Shown here one piece after another: positions 1 through 8,800 of a stretch of 32,891 nucleotides of DNA; the stretch's first letter is position 1; every line of letters begins with the position of its first letter. Source of the stretch: an uncultured Oscillospiraceae bacterium (GTDB lineage: Bacteria > Bacillota > Clostridia > Oscillospirales > Ruminococcaceae); contig CAUDDP010000017.1 of assembly GCA_958448395.1 (NCBI GenBank), forward strand, positions 1 through 32,891, given 5' to 3'. A program made the position numbers and the translations under genes. The notes below the pieces were generated by a model, which was given only the letters and a program-made list of their open reading frames with translations, had not been told where the DNA came from and ran no database searches.

Positions 1-35
1 TTACTGCTTCTGTTTGTCATTGGAAATTTCACTTT

Positions 36-242
36 TTACAACTGTAATACTAGTTTCAAGCCATACTTTTCTCGGAACATTTCAATTTTTCCTTTGCAGT
101 ACATTGCGATTTCATTCCAACTATCTGCTCCGGCTACTACTGCTATTATTGTAATCGCTATTACTTTTATCATTATATATTTTATTTCCCCTTGCTATCT
201 TGTATCCTCTATTTCCTTAAAATACTCCGTCAAAACTGACAT
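36..242 (-). pseudogene. ISAs1-type transposase N-terminal remnant
   Basis: Reading the minus strand from an ATG at 242 gives MSVLTEYFKEIEDTR, an amber stop at codon 16, then, in the same frame, QGEIKYIMIKVIAITIIAVV followed by AGADSWNEIAMYCKGKIEMF and REKYG before the reading leaves the family and stops at 36-38. The pattern 'YF..I.D.R' followed by a hydrophobic helix and 'AGADSW.EI' is what I know from the N-terminal domain (DDE_Tnp_1-associated) of ISAs1/H-repeat transposases. The DDE catalytic domain is absent, so this is a decayed, truncated insertion-sequence fragment. The flanking DNA is AT-rich and I saw no terminal inverted repeats inside the window. The family call rests on motif memory. 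Confidence 0.6.
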
Positions 243-320
243 CTCCTTCCCTTTTAGTCAATTATAACATATTTCTTCATTTTTTTCATGCGGTAGCCCT
301 GTCCCTAAAGTGGCAATGCA

Positions 321-349
321 TTGACAGAAAGTCAATTTCATGCTACAAT
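321..349 (+). promoter_or_regulatory. Sigma-A promoter of the C39-like gene
   Basis: A perfect -35 box TTGACA at 321-326 and a -10 box TACAAT at 344-349 are separated by 17 bases. They sit 45 bases upstream of the start codon at 394, with a purine-rich RBS (AAAGGTGGG) between. Confidence 0.8.
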
Positions 350-393
350 AAGAAGAAATCACAAAACAGAGAAAGAAAGGTGGGACGATTGAT

Positions 394-1332
394 ATGGCAG
401 GATCTGCAACACCGCCACCTCAGCAACCGAAAAAACGAGTATCCTATGTACAGGCAAAAAATCGTCGTGTAATGGCTGTTTTGCTGCTGGCATTTGTTAT
501 TTTCCTGTTCCGAAGAGGCTGCGTTGCCTGTGTTCGTTCTCATGATAAAAAAGAAAATCAAACTGCTGAAACTACCACAGCAGTCACGACAGAATCGACT
601 TTCCAAGAAACAGTTGTGACCACTACAGCACCGCTGCAAACGGATGCAACAACGGTAACGACTACGGACGTGCCGCCGACAGAATATCTTATTCCCGGAG
701 AAATACCATCCTCTTATTTGATAGAGGTAGACCCGATTTTACAGAATCCAGAGTTACCCACAGGCTGCGAAATTACGACCTTAACCATGCTTTTGCATGT
801 GGTTGGTTTCGATGTGGACAAGGTGCAGCTGGCAGATGGTTACCTGACCTGTGAAAGTGAGGGAAAGGTAACGTTCAAGGAAGCATTTATCGGATCACCG
901 TATGATGAGGCAGGTTATGGCTGCTATGCACCGGTTATTGTGGATACTGCAAGAAAATACCTGTCTGCTCAAAACAGTGGACGAATTGTAAAAGACTTGA
1001 CAGGGGTGGATTTTGAAGATCTGCTGCGAGAGGTTGCCAGCAATCATCCGGTTGCTGTCTGGGCAAGCATCAATCTTGTGGATATCCAAGAAGTTTATGC
1101 CTATACTATTTATGATTATGTAGAAAGCACATCAAACGGTGGTACGACAGAACCGAAGGATTTGGATGTATATTGGCTGGAGAATGAACATGTCTTCCTG
1201 CTGAAGGGCTATGATCTGGATCGTGGGGTTGTTATCGTAAATGATTCGCTGAACGGCGAGATGGAGTACCCCATTGACCGTTTTAAAGAATGCTATGCAC
1301 AGTGCTATCGGCAGGCAGTGATTATTTATTAA
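394..1332 (+). CDS. Membrane-anchored C39-like cysteine peptidase
   Basis: A 312-residue protein with a basic N-terminus, one membrane segment at about residues 27-39, a Thr-rich extracellular linker at 58-93 and a C-terminal papain-like domain of the C39_2/BtrH type. The catalytic pattern is visible: Cys125 in 'PTGCEITTLTMLL', His266 in 'NEHVFLLKGYD' and Asn283-Asp284 in 'VNDSL'. Firmicute proteins of this layout are surface-anchored peptidase-like domains of mostly unknown substrate; some family members act as acyltransferases instead. The start has an RBS about nine bases upstream and a strong promoter at 321-349. The GT2 gene follows after about 20 bases, so the two are probably cotranscribed and may both act on the cell surface. 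The fold call is firm; the substrate is unknown. Confidence 0.85.
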   Translation: MAGSATPPPQQPKKRVSYVQAKNRRVMAVLLLAFVIFLFRRGCVACVRSHDKKENQTAETTTAVTTESTFQETVVTTTAPLQTDATTVTTTDVPPTEYLIPGEIPSSYLIEVDPILQNPELPTGCEITTLTMLLHVVGFDVDKVQLADGYLTCESEGKVTFKEAFIGSPYDEAGYGCYAPVIVDTARKYLSAQNSGRIVKDLTGVDFEDLLREVASNHPVAVWASINLVDIQEVYAYTIYDYVESTSNGGTTEPKDLDVYWLENEHVFLLKGYDLDRGVVIVNDSLNGEMEYPIDRFKECYAQCYRQAVIIY

Positions 1333-1353
1333 AAGATAGGGAGCATGGAAACG

Positions 1354-2331
1354 ATGAAGCTGATCATACAAATCCCCTGCTACAATGAGGCAGAGACACT
1401 GGCCCTGGCAGTGCATGACCTGCCCAAGCAGATTGATGGAATTGATACCATTGAATACCTGATTATCAATGACGGCAGTACAGATGGTACAGTGGAAGCG
1501 GCAAGAGCACTGGGGGTACACCATATTGTGTCCTTCCGCCAAAACAAAGGGCTTGCAAGGGGCTTTCTGGCAGGGTTGGATGCCGGGTTGCGTCTAGGGG
1601 CGGATATTATTGTCAATACAGATGCGGACAACCAGTACTGTGGAGCAGATATTGCCAAACTGGTCAAGCCGATTCTGGATAAGAAAGCAGATATGGTGAT
1701 TGGAGAGCGTCCGATTGATCAGACGGAACATTTTTCGTGGCAGAAAAAGAAGTTTCAGCATCTGGGCAGTTGGGTAGTACGAGTGGCATCGCATACGGAC
1801 GTACCCGATGCACCGAGCGGATTCCGTGCCTATTCGAGAGAGGCTGCTATGCGGCTGAACGTGGTGAATGAGTACACCTACACATTGGAAACCATCATTC
1901 AGGCAGGGCAGAGCAAAATGGCGATTGCATCCGTGCCAATTCGCACGAACCCGGAGACCCGTCCGTCCCGATTGTTTTCGAGTATGTGGCGATATATGAA
2001 GCGGTCAGCGTCTGTTATCACCCGTTCCTTTGTGATGTACAAGCCACTGAAGTTTTTCGGTACGCTGGGAGCAGTGATTTTCACGCTGGGCGTACTGCTG
2101 GGCATTCGGTTTCTGGTTTACCTTGCAATCGGTGAGGGTGGTGGCCATGTACAGTCTTTGATTTTGACAGCCGTGCTGCTGATGATTGGTTTCCAGACAA
2201 TTATTATGGGGCTGTTAGGAGATACGGTAGCAGCCAACCGAAAGATTTTAGAAGATGTACAGTATCATGTGCGAAAGATGGACTATGACGGACATCCGGA
2301 AACGGAATTGCCGGATGATAAAGCCGAGTGA
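1354..2331 (+). CDS. GT2 glycosyltransferase, polyprenyl-phosphate type
   Basis: About 325 residues. The N-terminal GT-A domain shows the usual order: 'IPCYNEAETL' at the N-terminus, 'NDGSTDGT' near residue 39, and the metal-binding 'TDADNQ' (DxD) near 90-92. Two C-terminal membrane helices lie at about 233-257 and 267-289. This is the architecture of dolichol/undecaprenyl-phosphate sugar transferases such as GtrB and DPM1-like enzymes, which load a sugar onto a lipid carrier at the inner leaflet for cell-surface glycosylation. I chose ATG 1354 over ATG 1345 because the AGGGAG motif ends at 1343, leaving ten bases to 1354 but only one to 1345. It follows the C39-like gene directly and ends at the terminator at 2365-2400. 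The donor sugar cannot be told from the sequence. Confidence 0.88.
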   Translation: MKLIIQIPCYNEAETLALAVHDLPKQIDGIDTIEYLIINDGSTDGTVEAARALGVHHIVSFRQNKGLARGFLAGLDAGLRLGADIIVNTDADNQYCGADIAKLVKPILDKKADMVIGERPIDQTEHFSWQKKKFQHLGSWVVRVASHTDVPDAPSGFRAYSREAAMRLNVVNEYTYTLETIIQAGQSKMAIASVPIRTNPETRPSRLFSSMWRYMKRSASVITRSFVMYKPLKFFGTLGAVIFTLGVLLGIRFLVYLAIGEGGGHVQSLILTAVLLMIGFQTIIMGLLGDTVAANRKILEDVQYHVRKMDYDGHPETELPDDKAE

Positions 2332-2341
2332 ATCGTTACAT

Positions 2342-2357
2342 TGTTTCATGTGAAACA
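2342..2357. promoter_or_regulatory. parS-like ParB-binding palindrome
   Basis: TGTTTCATGTGAAACA, seven-base arms around a TG centre (eight-base arms if 2341-2358 is counted). It differs at one central base from the widely conserved parS site TGTTTCACGTGAAACA. It lies in the gap between the convergent GT2 and DUF1963 genes, just before their shared terminator. No parB is in the window. Confidence 0.55.
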
Positions 2358-2364
2358 AAGAGAG

Positions 2365-2400
2365 AAAAGCCTGAGAACTTTTTGGGGTTCTCAGGCTTTT
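2365..2400. terminator. Bidirectional terminator
   Basis: A 14-base perfect stem, AAAAGCCTGAGAAC (2365-2378) with GTTCTCAGGCTTTT (2387-2400), and an eight-base loop. A-rich and T-rich flanks serve both the plus GT2 gene and the minus DUF1963 gene. Confidence 0.9.
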
Positions 2401-2433
2401 TGTTGGAGATTCTTTCTTGTGGGAATCAGGATT

Positions 2434-3249
2434 TTAATCCATATCGACTGCAAAACTTGCCTTGCTGAAATCTTTCCTTTTCAAATCGGCATCTGCAATC
2501 AGCCAATAAAGATTCCACAGGCACCCTTCGCTGTAGTCATATTGCAGCAGCAGATGTGTGTGCTTGTCGATAAAAGGACGATTTCCACCTGTTGGGTAGC
2601 CAAACAGCTTATCAGCAGTGCAGCTGAGATTGTCAATATCGTAATCGGGAGCAAGTTCAGACAACGTGTCAAATGCTTCCCTGTCAAGAATATAGCCTAA
2701 GCTTTCATAGTCTATCTCTTTGCCGAAGTGTACAGGCATTTCCTCAAATGTTTCCGTGAAGTATTTGGAATAATAGGGGAGGGGTGGTTTTGTTCGTTTC
2801 AGACGGGAAATATCTCCGTCATACCATATGACCTTTTGAAAATCTGCATGATCCGGATCATCTGCGATGCCTTCATAAAAGCGGTTTTTCATATGGATGG
2901 GTGAAATCTCACCACTCCAGAAAAAATATAACATTCCCGTGTGTGGCAAAAGGTTTTCTGTATCATATGCAGCAAGATCAGCGAGGTGGATTTGTAGGAC
3001 AAGCTGCATGGCACATGCCTCGTATCGTTCTTTTTGATCTCCTCTAATACCTGTATAGCCTGACATGGTAGGGTATGGAATTTCGGGAGGGAGATCAGGA
3101 TAACCGCCGTATTTGCTTTTTCCGACGGGAATATCCGTCATTTCTTTATCGGAATATATTCTGATGCTGTTTCGGCGATAGTCTTTGACTTGATTCGCAA
3201 AGTCAGTTTGTCCTATTTCTATGAGGTATTCGACGAAGTCCTTTTCCAT
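2434..3249 (-). CDS. DUF1963 (YwqG-like) protein
   Basis: 271 residues, cytoplasmic, without signal peptide or membrane segment. The stretch 'KSKYGGYPDLPPEIPYP' followed by 'LVLQIHLADL' and 'LLPHTGMLYFFW' is the hallmark of the DUF1963/YwqG family, whose members often take part in bacterial interaction or immunity loci but have no assigned reaction. The start has an AGGAGGG box five bases upstream. It converges on the GT2 operon and shares its terminator. The downstream LRR lipoprotein gene also reads on this strand, but the 120-base gap and different base composition argue against one operon. Function unknown. Confidence 0.8.
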   Translation of the reverse strand: MEKDFVEYLIEIGQTDFANQVKDYRRNSIRIYSDKEMTDIPVGKSKYGGYPDLPPEIPYPTMSGYTGIRGDQKERYEACAMQLVLQIHLADLAAYDTENLLPHTGMLYFFWSGEISPIHMKNRFYEGIADDPDHADFQKVIWYDGDISRLKRTKPPLPYYSKYFTETFEEMPVHFGKEIDYESLGYILDREAFDTLSELAPDYDIDNLSCTADKLFGYPTGGNRPFIDKHTHLLLQYDYSEGCLWNLYWLIADADLKRKDFSKASFAVDMD

Positions 3250-3373
3250 TTTTCCCTCCTATGGAAGTCTACTGTTTTTTATTGGTTACATTTACTCGAT
3301 TTTTGAGAAGAAATAAAATTCATTTTATTTGTTGCTATTTACCAATTGCAGAATGATTATTATTCAAATAATC

Positions 3374-4240
3374 TCAATCATTCAGCCAATCATCCTTGTA
3401 ATTCGGGTGTTTTTTTAAACATACAACATTCGCATCATAGGTAGAATGGCCTGCATATTTAAAGCTTTCAAGTTCAGGCAATTCATTAACAAAATATAAA
3501 TTTTCAAATTTGCTATAGGATATATCTAACGAACGAAGCTGTTTCAATTGTTTGACAATGTTTGGATCAATCGATGATACAGATGTATTACTTATTTCCA
3601 AAGATGTGAGTTGATCCCAATTCACCATGTTTTCATCAATAGACGTTATTTCTTGACCGGAAACAGCAAGGCTATCCAATTTCTTTAATCTCTTCAGATT
3701 TGGTATCTTATCCAAGTTTATAAATTTTATGGACAATGACTGCAATTCATCGAATCGTTCATCACTCTCCAATAATTCTATATCCTCAATGCCAAACCAT
3801 ACACCACCGCCTATATTTCCGATGATACTAAGGTTTACCAAATTTTCAATGTCACCAAGCTGATCAATGGATCCTATATGAGAGTCAACAATTTCCACTG
3901 TCTTCAATTTTTTTAACTTTGTTAACTCTGAAAAGAATTTTTGTGCGTCATCCTCTGATCCTATCCCTACAAGTTTTATCGCCTCAAGGTTAACTAACTT
4001 TTCCAGCAAATCATAATCCATGCTCAAAAGAGAAACATTGTCGCTTGGATTACATGTTAATTCGTAAATATCTTTGTAATTCATATGTAATTGTTCAATG
4101 CAATCATTTATAGACACTTTATCCCATTGATTTTCCGGAGACATATTATTTTCAGAACTGCAACCGCAAAGCAAACCACAGCTTATAATTGCAATTAGGG
4201 ATGATTTTATTATTTTAAATTTAAAGTACTTAACAATCAT
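3374..4240 (-). CDS. Leucine-rich-repeat lipoprotein
   Basis: 288 residues. The N-terminus has a lipoprotein signal: basic start, hydrophobic stretch 'SSLIAIISCGLLCGC' and a lipobox with cysteine 27, so the mature protein should be lipid-anchored outside the membrane. The remainder is a run of about 23-residue leucine-rich repeats ('LKKLKTVEI', 'LKRLKKLDSLAVSGQEITSI', 'LTSLEISNTSVSSI', 'LRSLDISYSKF'), a fold used for protein binding. Start at 4240 has AAGGA nine bases upstream. The gene is clearly more AT-rich than its neighbours (many AAA, AAT and ATT codons), which suggests transfer. No partner can be named. Confidence 0.82.
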   Translation of the reverse strand: MIVKYFKFKIIKSSLIAIISCGLLCGCSSENNMSPENQWDKVSINDCIEQLHMNYKDIYELTCNPSDNVSLLSMDYDLLEKLVNLEAIKLVGIGSEDDAQKFFSELTKLKKLKTVEIVDSHIGSIDQLGDIENLVNLSIIGNIGGGVWFGIEDIELLESDERFDELQSLSIKFINLDKIPNLKRLKKLDSLAVSGQEITSIDENMVNWDQLTSLEISNTSVSSIDPNIVKQLKQLRSLDISYSKFENLYFVNELPELESFKYAGHSTYDANVVCLKKHPNYKDDWLND

Positions 4241-4489
4241 ATGGCTATGTCCTTATTTTAATTTTTAAAAAAGTAATAAAATCCGAAGCCGAAATCTAAG
4301 AAGTGATTTTGCTTTATCAGTTTCGGTTCTTGTGCCGTTACATTGCTGCCATGATAGAGTACCATTGCTGGCATCAGCTCCTTTTTGCAACAAAAATAAA
4401 AATTTAAAATAGGGTTCTTTCATCTTAAAAACATCCATCCAATTACAGCAAGATACTTGTCAGAACGATTGCTTTTTTGTTGGTAAGTC

Positions 4490-5716
4490 TTATTTTTCTG
4501 CCGCAGTCGATGCCAGCATGAGCTTAATCCGGTTTTCCTGATTGACCTTGGTCGCACCGGGGTCATAGTCAATGGCAACAATATTGGCATCTGGATACGC
4601 CTGTTTAATCGTTCGTGACATACCCTTTGCCACAATATGATTCGGCAGACAGCCGAATGGCTGCGTACAGATGATATTTTTGATACCATGTTCCACGAGT
4701 ACTGCCATCTCTGCGGTAATCATCCAGCCTTCTCCCATACAGATACCCTGATTGGTATACTTGTCTGCCGCTTTCCGCAGTTCTTCAAAGTCATGCATCG
4801 GCGTAAAGACACCGTGTTCTTCCATGCAGCGAATGGTTTCCATCTGCTTGCCGTGCAGGAACTTATAGCCAATGCCGAACAGCGTGGTGTGCAGATTGCG
4901 GTATTGATACAGCTTTGCATTGTTTTCCGAGTTGGCAGCACAGTATAATACAAACGACATCAATGTAGGTACAACCGGTTCACAGCCCTCTTGCAACAGG
5001 AAATCCTCCAGATGGTTGTTGGCAAGCGGGGAGTACTTGACATAGATTTCGCCAATGATGCCTACCTTCATTTTTGGTTTCTGACTGCGGGGGATAGCTG
5101 CAAAATCCTCCAGCATAGCAAGATACCACTTCTTTGTATTGCGGTATTTGTTGGTTCGGAACAGTTTGTCAAGTTTTTCCTGCCATTGCTCCAGTACCTG
5201 TTGGGATTCTCCCTCATTTAACTCATAGGGGCGGCATTGATTGTACAGTGTCATGAGCAGATCTGCATACAGAACACCATACACCAGCTTGATGCAGAGT
5301 GGCAACGTCAGCTGAAAGCCGCTTGCCTTTTCCAGACCGGCGAAATTCAGGGAGATGACAGGTACTTGCGGAAAATGCTGTGCCATACATTTTCGGAGTA
5401 GGTGAATATAGTTTGAGGCACGGCATCCGCCGCCGGTCTGTGTGATGAGTAAGGCTGTTTTGTCAGGGTCGTATTTGCCGCTTTTGAGTGCTTCCATAAA
5501 CTGTCCGACTACAAGCAGTGCCGGATAGCAGGTGTCGTTGTGGACGTTTTTCAGTCCCTCTTCCACAACCGTACGGGAGGTAGACTCCAGCAGTTCCATG
5601 TGGTAGCCGTATTGTTCAAAAATAGAGATTAAAAGCCGAAAGTGAATCGGCAGCATGTTGGGAACTAATATGGTATGCGTTTTCCGCATCTCTGGTGTAA
5701 ATTGCTGATCGTTCAT
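4490..5716 (-). CDS. HgdB-like acyl-CoA dehydratase superfamily protein
   Basis: About 408 residues. It carries conserved cysteine motifs typical of the 2-hydroxyacyl-CoA dehydratase / double-cubane-cluster superfamily (COG3581-like): 'NDTCYPALLVVGQ', 'TQTGGGCRASNY' and 'ICTQPFGCLPNH', which should ligate iron-sulfur clusters, and a C-terminal 'IDYDPGATKVNQENRIKLML'. It is the partner of the activase encoded upstream at 5881-8889; in many Clostridia the two are fused in one polypeptide of about 1400 residues. ATG 5716 is preferred because AGGAG lies six bases upstream; the longer TTG start two codons earlier has no room for an RBS. The activase supplies low-potential electrons by ATP hydrolysis; the substrate of this subfamily is unknown. 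Confidence 0.82.
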   Translation of the reverse strand: MNDQQFTPEMRKTHTILVPNMLPIHFRLLISIFEQYGYHMELLESTSRTVVEEGLKNVHNDTCYPALLVVGQFMEALKSGKYDPDKTALLITQTGGGCRASNYIHLLRKCMAQHFPQVPVISLNFAGLEKASGFQLTLPLCIKLVYGVLYADLLMTLYNQCRPYELNEGESQQVLEQWQEKLDKLFRTNKYRNTKKWYLAMLEDFAAIPRSQKPKMKVGIIGEIYVKYSPLANNHLEDFLLQEGCEPVVPTLMSFVLYCAANSENNAKLYQYRNLHTTLFGIGYKFLHGKQMETIRCMEEHGVFTPMHDFEELRKAADKYTNQGICMGEGWMITAEMAVLVEHGIKNIICTQPFGCLPNHIVAKGMSRTIKQAYPDANIVAIDYDPGATKVNQENRIKLMLASTAAEK

Positions 5717-5771
5717 AGACAACTCCTATTAGAAACGGCGAATGAAAATGCTATCAATAGTTTCTCCGCCG

Positions 5772-5848
5772 AACGAAAATTTCGTTGAAAATGTCCCAAA
5801 GGGACAAAAGGGAAGGGGAAATGCCCCTTATTTTTTGCGAAGCAAAAA
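5772..5848. repeat. Array of four small hairpins between paired genes
   Basis: Four perfect hairpins in 77 bases: AACGAAA/TTTCGTT (5772-5786), TGTCCC/GGGACA (5792-5806), AAGGGG/CCCCTT (5813-5829) and TTTTTGC/GCAAAAA (5832-5848). They fill the 164-base gap between the activase and its partner. The preceding CCGCCGAACG and the TGTCC..GGGACAAAAGGGAAGG segment recur in the dispersed repeat at 19943-20332, so this is a related or chimeric copy. Confidence 0.75.
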
Positions 5849-5880
5849 TGAAACGCAGCCCCTTTGTTTTTCCTCATATC

Positions 5881-8800
5881 TTATACGGAAACCGGTTCTT
5901 TCTCTTCTTTTACCATCGGTTCTTCTGTTTGTGATTTTGGCACATCTGCACCAATTGCCGCCTTCAAACTCCGCAGTCGAATCTTTGCAGCTCCTAAATT
6001 GCTGATTTCGTCAATTTTCAGCTGTGTATACAGTTTTCCGTTCTGCTCCAAAATCCGCCGTACCTCATCGGTGGTAATGGCATCAATGCCGCAGCCGAAT
6101 GATACCAGCTGCACCAATTGAAAATCGGGCTGTGTTGTCACATATTGTGCGGCACGGTACATTCTGGAGTGATATGTCCACTGGTTCAATGCCTGTAATT
6201 CCGGTGTCTGTGCCAGTTCGGCAATGCTGTCTTCTGTAATCACCGCCATGCCCAAACTGCTGATGAGTTTGTGAATGCCGTGGTTGATCTCCGGATCAAT
6301 GTGATACGGTCTGCCAGCCAGTACAATAATGGTTTTTCCAGCAGCCCGTGCCTGTCGAACAATTTCCTGTGCTGTCTGTGCAATTTGTGTATGATAGGTT
6401 TCCAATGCTGCAAAGCCCTGCTCCAACGCAGCTGCAATTTCCTTTTTTGTTGCATAGTCGGAGAGACAGGCATGTAATACGGTCACCACATGTTTCCGGC
6501 GGTTCAGATCCAAAAACGGATGTAAGAAATTCTGTTCATTTAGTTTTTCATTATTCGCCAGTAGCAGTTCAGGATAGTAGGCAACAACTGGACAATTAAA
6601 GTGATTGTCGGAATCTCCCTCATCTATGTTGTAGGTCATGCAAGGATAGAAAATAAAGTCCACGTTCTGTTCCAGCAGACTTTCCATGTGTCCGTGTGCC
6701 AGTTTTGCCGGATAGCAAACCGTATCAGACGGAATGGTACTCTGCCCCTTGTAATAGGTTTTTCGGGTGCTCTCTTCGGAGAGCTTTACAGCAAAGCCCA
6801 GTTTGGTAAAGAACGTATACCACAGTGGCAGCTGGTCGTAGTAGTGTAGTGCCATTGGCAGTCCAACCGTTGCCTTAGGCTGTTCCGGCTGGCGGTCTGT
6901 TAGGGCACGTAAGGTTTCATATTTCCAGTCCATCAGATTCGGAATTTGTTCTTTTTTAGAAATCCCTGCACCCCGTTCACAGCGGTTTCCGGCAATGAAT
7001 CGCTTGCCGTTGGAGAACCGCAGGATTTGTAAATTACAGTGTGCGGTACAACCGTTGCAGATGGTATTCTGGGTGCGATAGGTCAGGGTGTGCAGATCCA
7101 TCAGGGAGAGCAGAGAACTCTTGCCGCTGGTATGTTCCTTTGCATAAATCGCAGCACCGAATGCACCCATTAGACCGGAAATTGCCGGACGGATGACCTC
7201 TCGCCCCAACTCCCGTTCAAAGCATCGCAGAACGGCATCATTGAGGAAAGTACCACCCTGTACCACAATGTGTTTCCCTAGTTCTTCCGGTGAACGGGCA
7301 CGGATGACTTTATAAATGGCATTCTTAACAATAGAACCGGACAGTCCGGCAGAAATATCTGCAACCGTTGCTCCGTCTTTCTGTGCCTGCTTCACACTGC
7401 TGTTCATGAAAACGGTGCAGCGAGAACCAAGGTCTACAGGTCGTTCTGCAAATAAGCCGAGTTTTGCAAATTCTGCGACATCGTAGCCCAGTGCATTGGC
7501 AAATGCCTGAATGAACGAGCCGCATCCGGAAGAGCAGGCTTCGTTCAGCATAATGCTGTCGATGGCATGATTTTTAATTTGGAAGCATTTAATATCCTGT
7601 CCGCCGATGTCAATGATAAAGTCCACATCTGGACAGAAAAATTCTGCTGCCCGAAAATGTGCCACGGTTTCAACAATGCCGAAATCAATCCCCAGACCAG
7701 CTTTCAGCATTTCCTCACCATAACCGGTGACGGCACTGCCGCAGATTTCCAGATTCGGGTGCTTTTTCTGATAGAGGGTTTCCAGTGCACGCTTGACGCA
7801 TTCGAGAGGCTGCCCCTTATTGGTTTCGTAGAACGAATAGAGCAGCGTGTTGTCTTCGCCGATGAGGGCCACTTTTGTGGTTGTGGAACCGGCATCCACA
7901 CCAAGATAGGCTTTCCCTTGATAGGTGTGCAGGTCACCGTGCGGAACATCGTTTTTGGCATGTCGCTCCCGAAACCGGTCGTATTCCTCCTGATAGCTGA
8001 ACAGCGGCTTGTCAGCAATGACGGTGTGATTGGTTTCTGCTGTTTCGATTTGCTTTAGGAGTGCTTCGCCGGTGAGTGGTTTATCACAGCTGTTTTCCGC
8101 AGCGAGGGCACAGCCATAGGCAACGAAGGTTCTGCCGTCTACCGGAAAGATGGCATGGTCTGCATCTAAGTGCAGGGTCTGCATAAATGTATTGCGAAGT
8201 CCCTGTAGGAACGAGAGCGGACCGCCGAGGAAGAGGACATGCCCTTCGATTTTGCGTCCCTGTGCCAGACCAGAAACGGTTTGATCCACCACTGCCTGAT
8301 AGATGCTGGCAGCCACATTTTCTCGTTTTGCCCCCTGATTCAGCAGTGGCTGAATATCGGATTTTGCAAATACACCGCAGCGTGCAGCGATGGGGTAGGT
8401 ACGGTCTGCTTTCAGTGCCATGCGGTCAAGTTCGTCGACGGATACATCCAGCAGCGTTGCCATCTGGTCAATAAAGGCACCCGTACCACCGGCACAGGAA
8501 CCGTTCATTCTCTGTTCGACACCGCCGGTCAGGAAAATCATTTTTGCATCTTCACCGCCGAGTTCGATGACAGCATCCACCTGCGGATAACGTTCTTTAA
8601 CGGCGAGGAAGGCAGCATGAACTTCCTGTACAAAGGGGATTTTTGCGGCGGTTGCCAGTCCCAGACCAGCTGAACCGGTCATATGGACAGAAAACAGTGT
8701 TGCCGGATGCTTTTGGATGATGGTTTGGAGCTGTTCTGCAACGGCTTCCTTGACTTTGGAGAAATGCCGCTGGTAGGTACTGTGCAGGACGTGATGTTCT

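Noticed and set aside
2341..2700. Plus-strand 119-codon frame beginning F-H-V-K-Q
   Set aside because: It starts in the parS-like palindrome, crosses the terminator and runs antisense to the DUF1963 gene; no RBS and no family resemblance.
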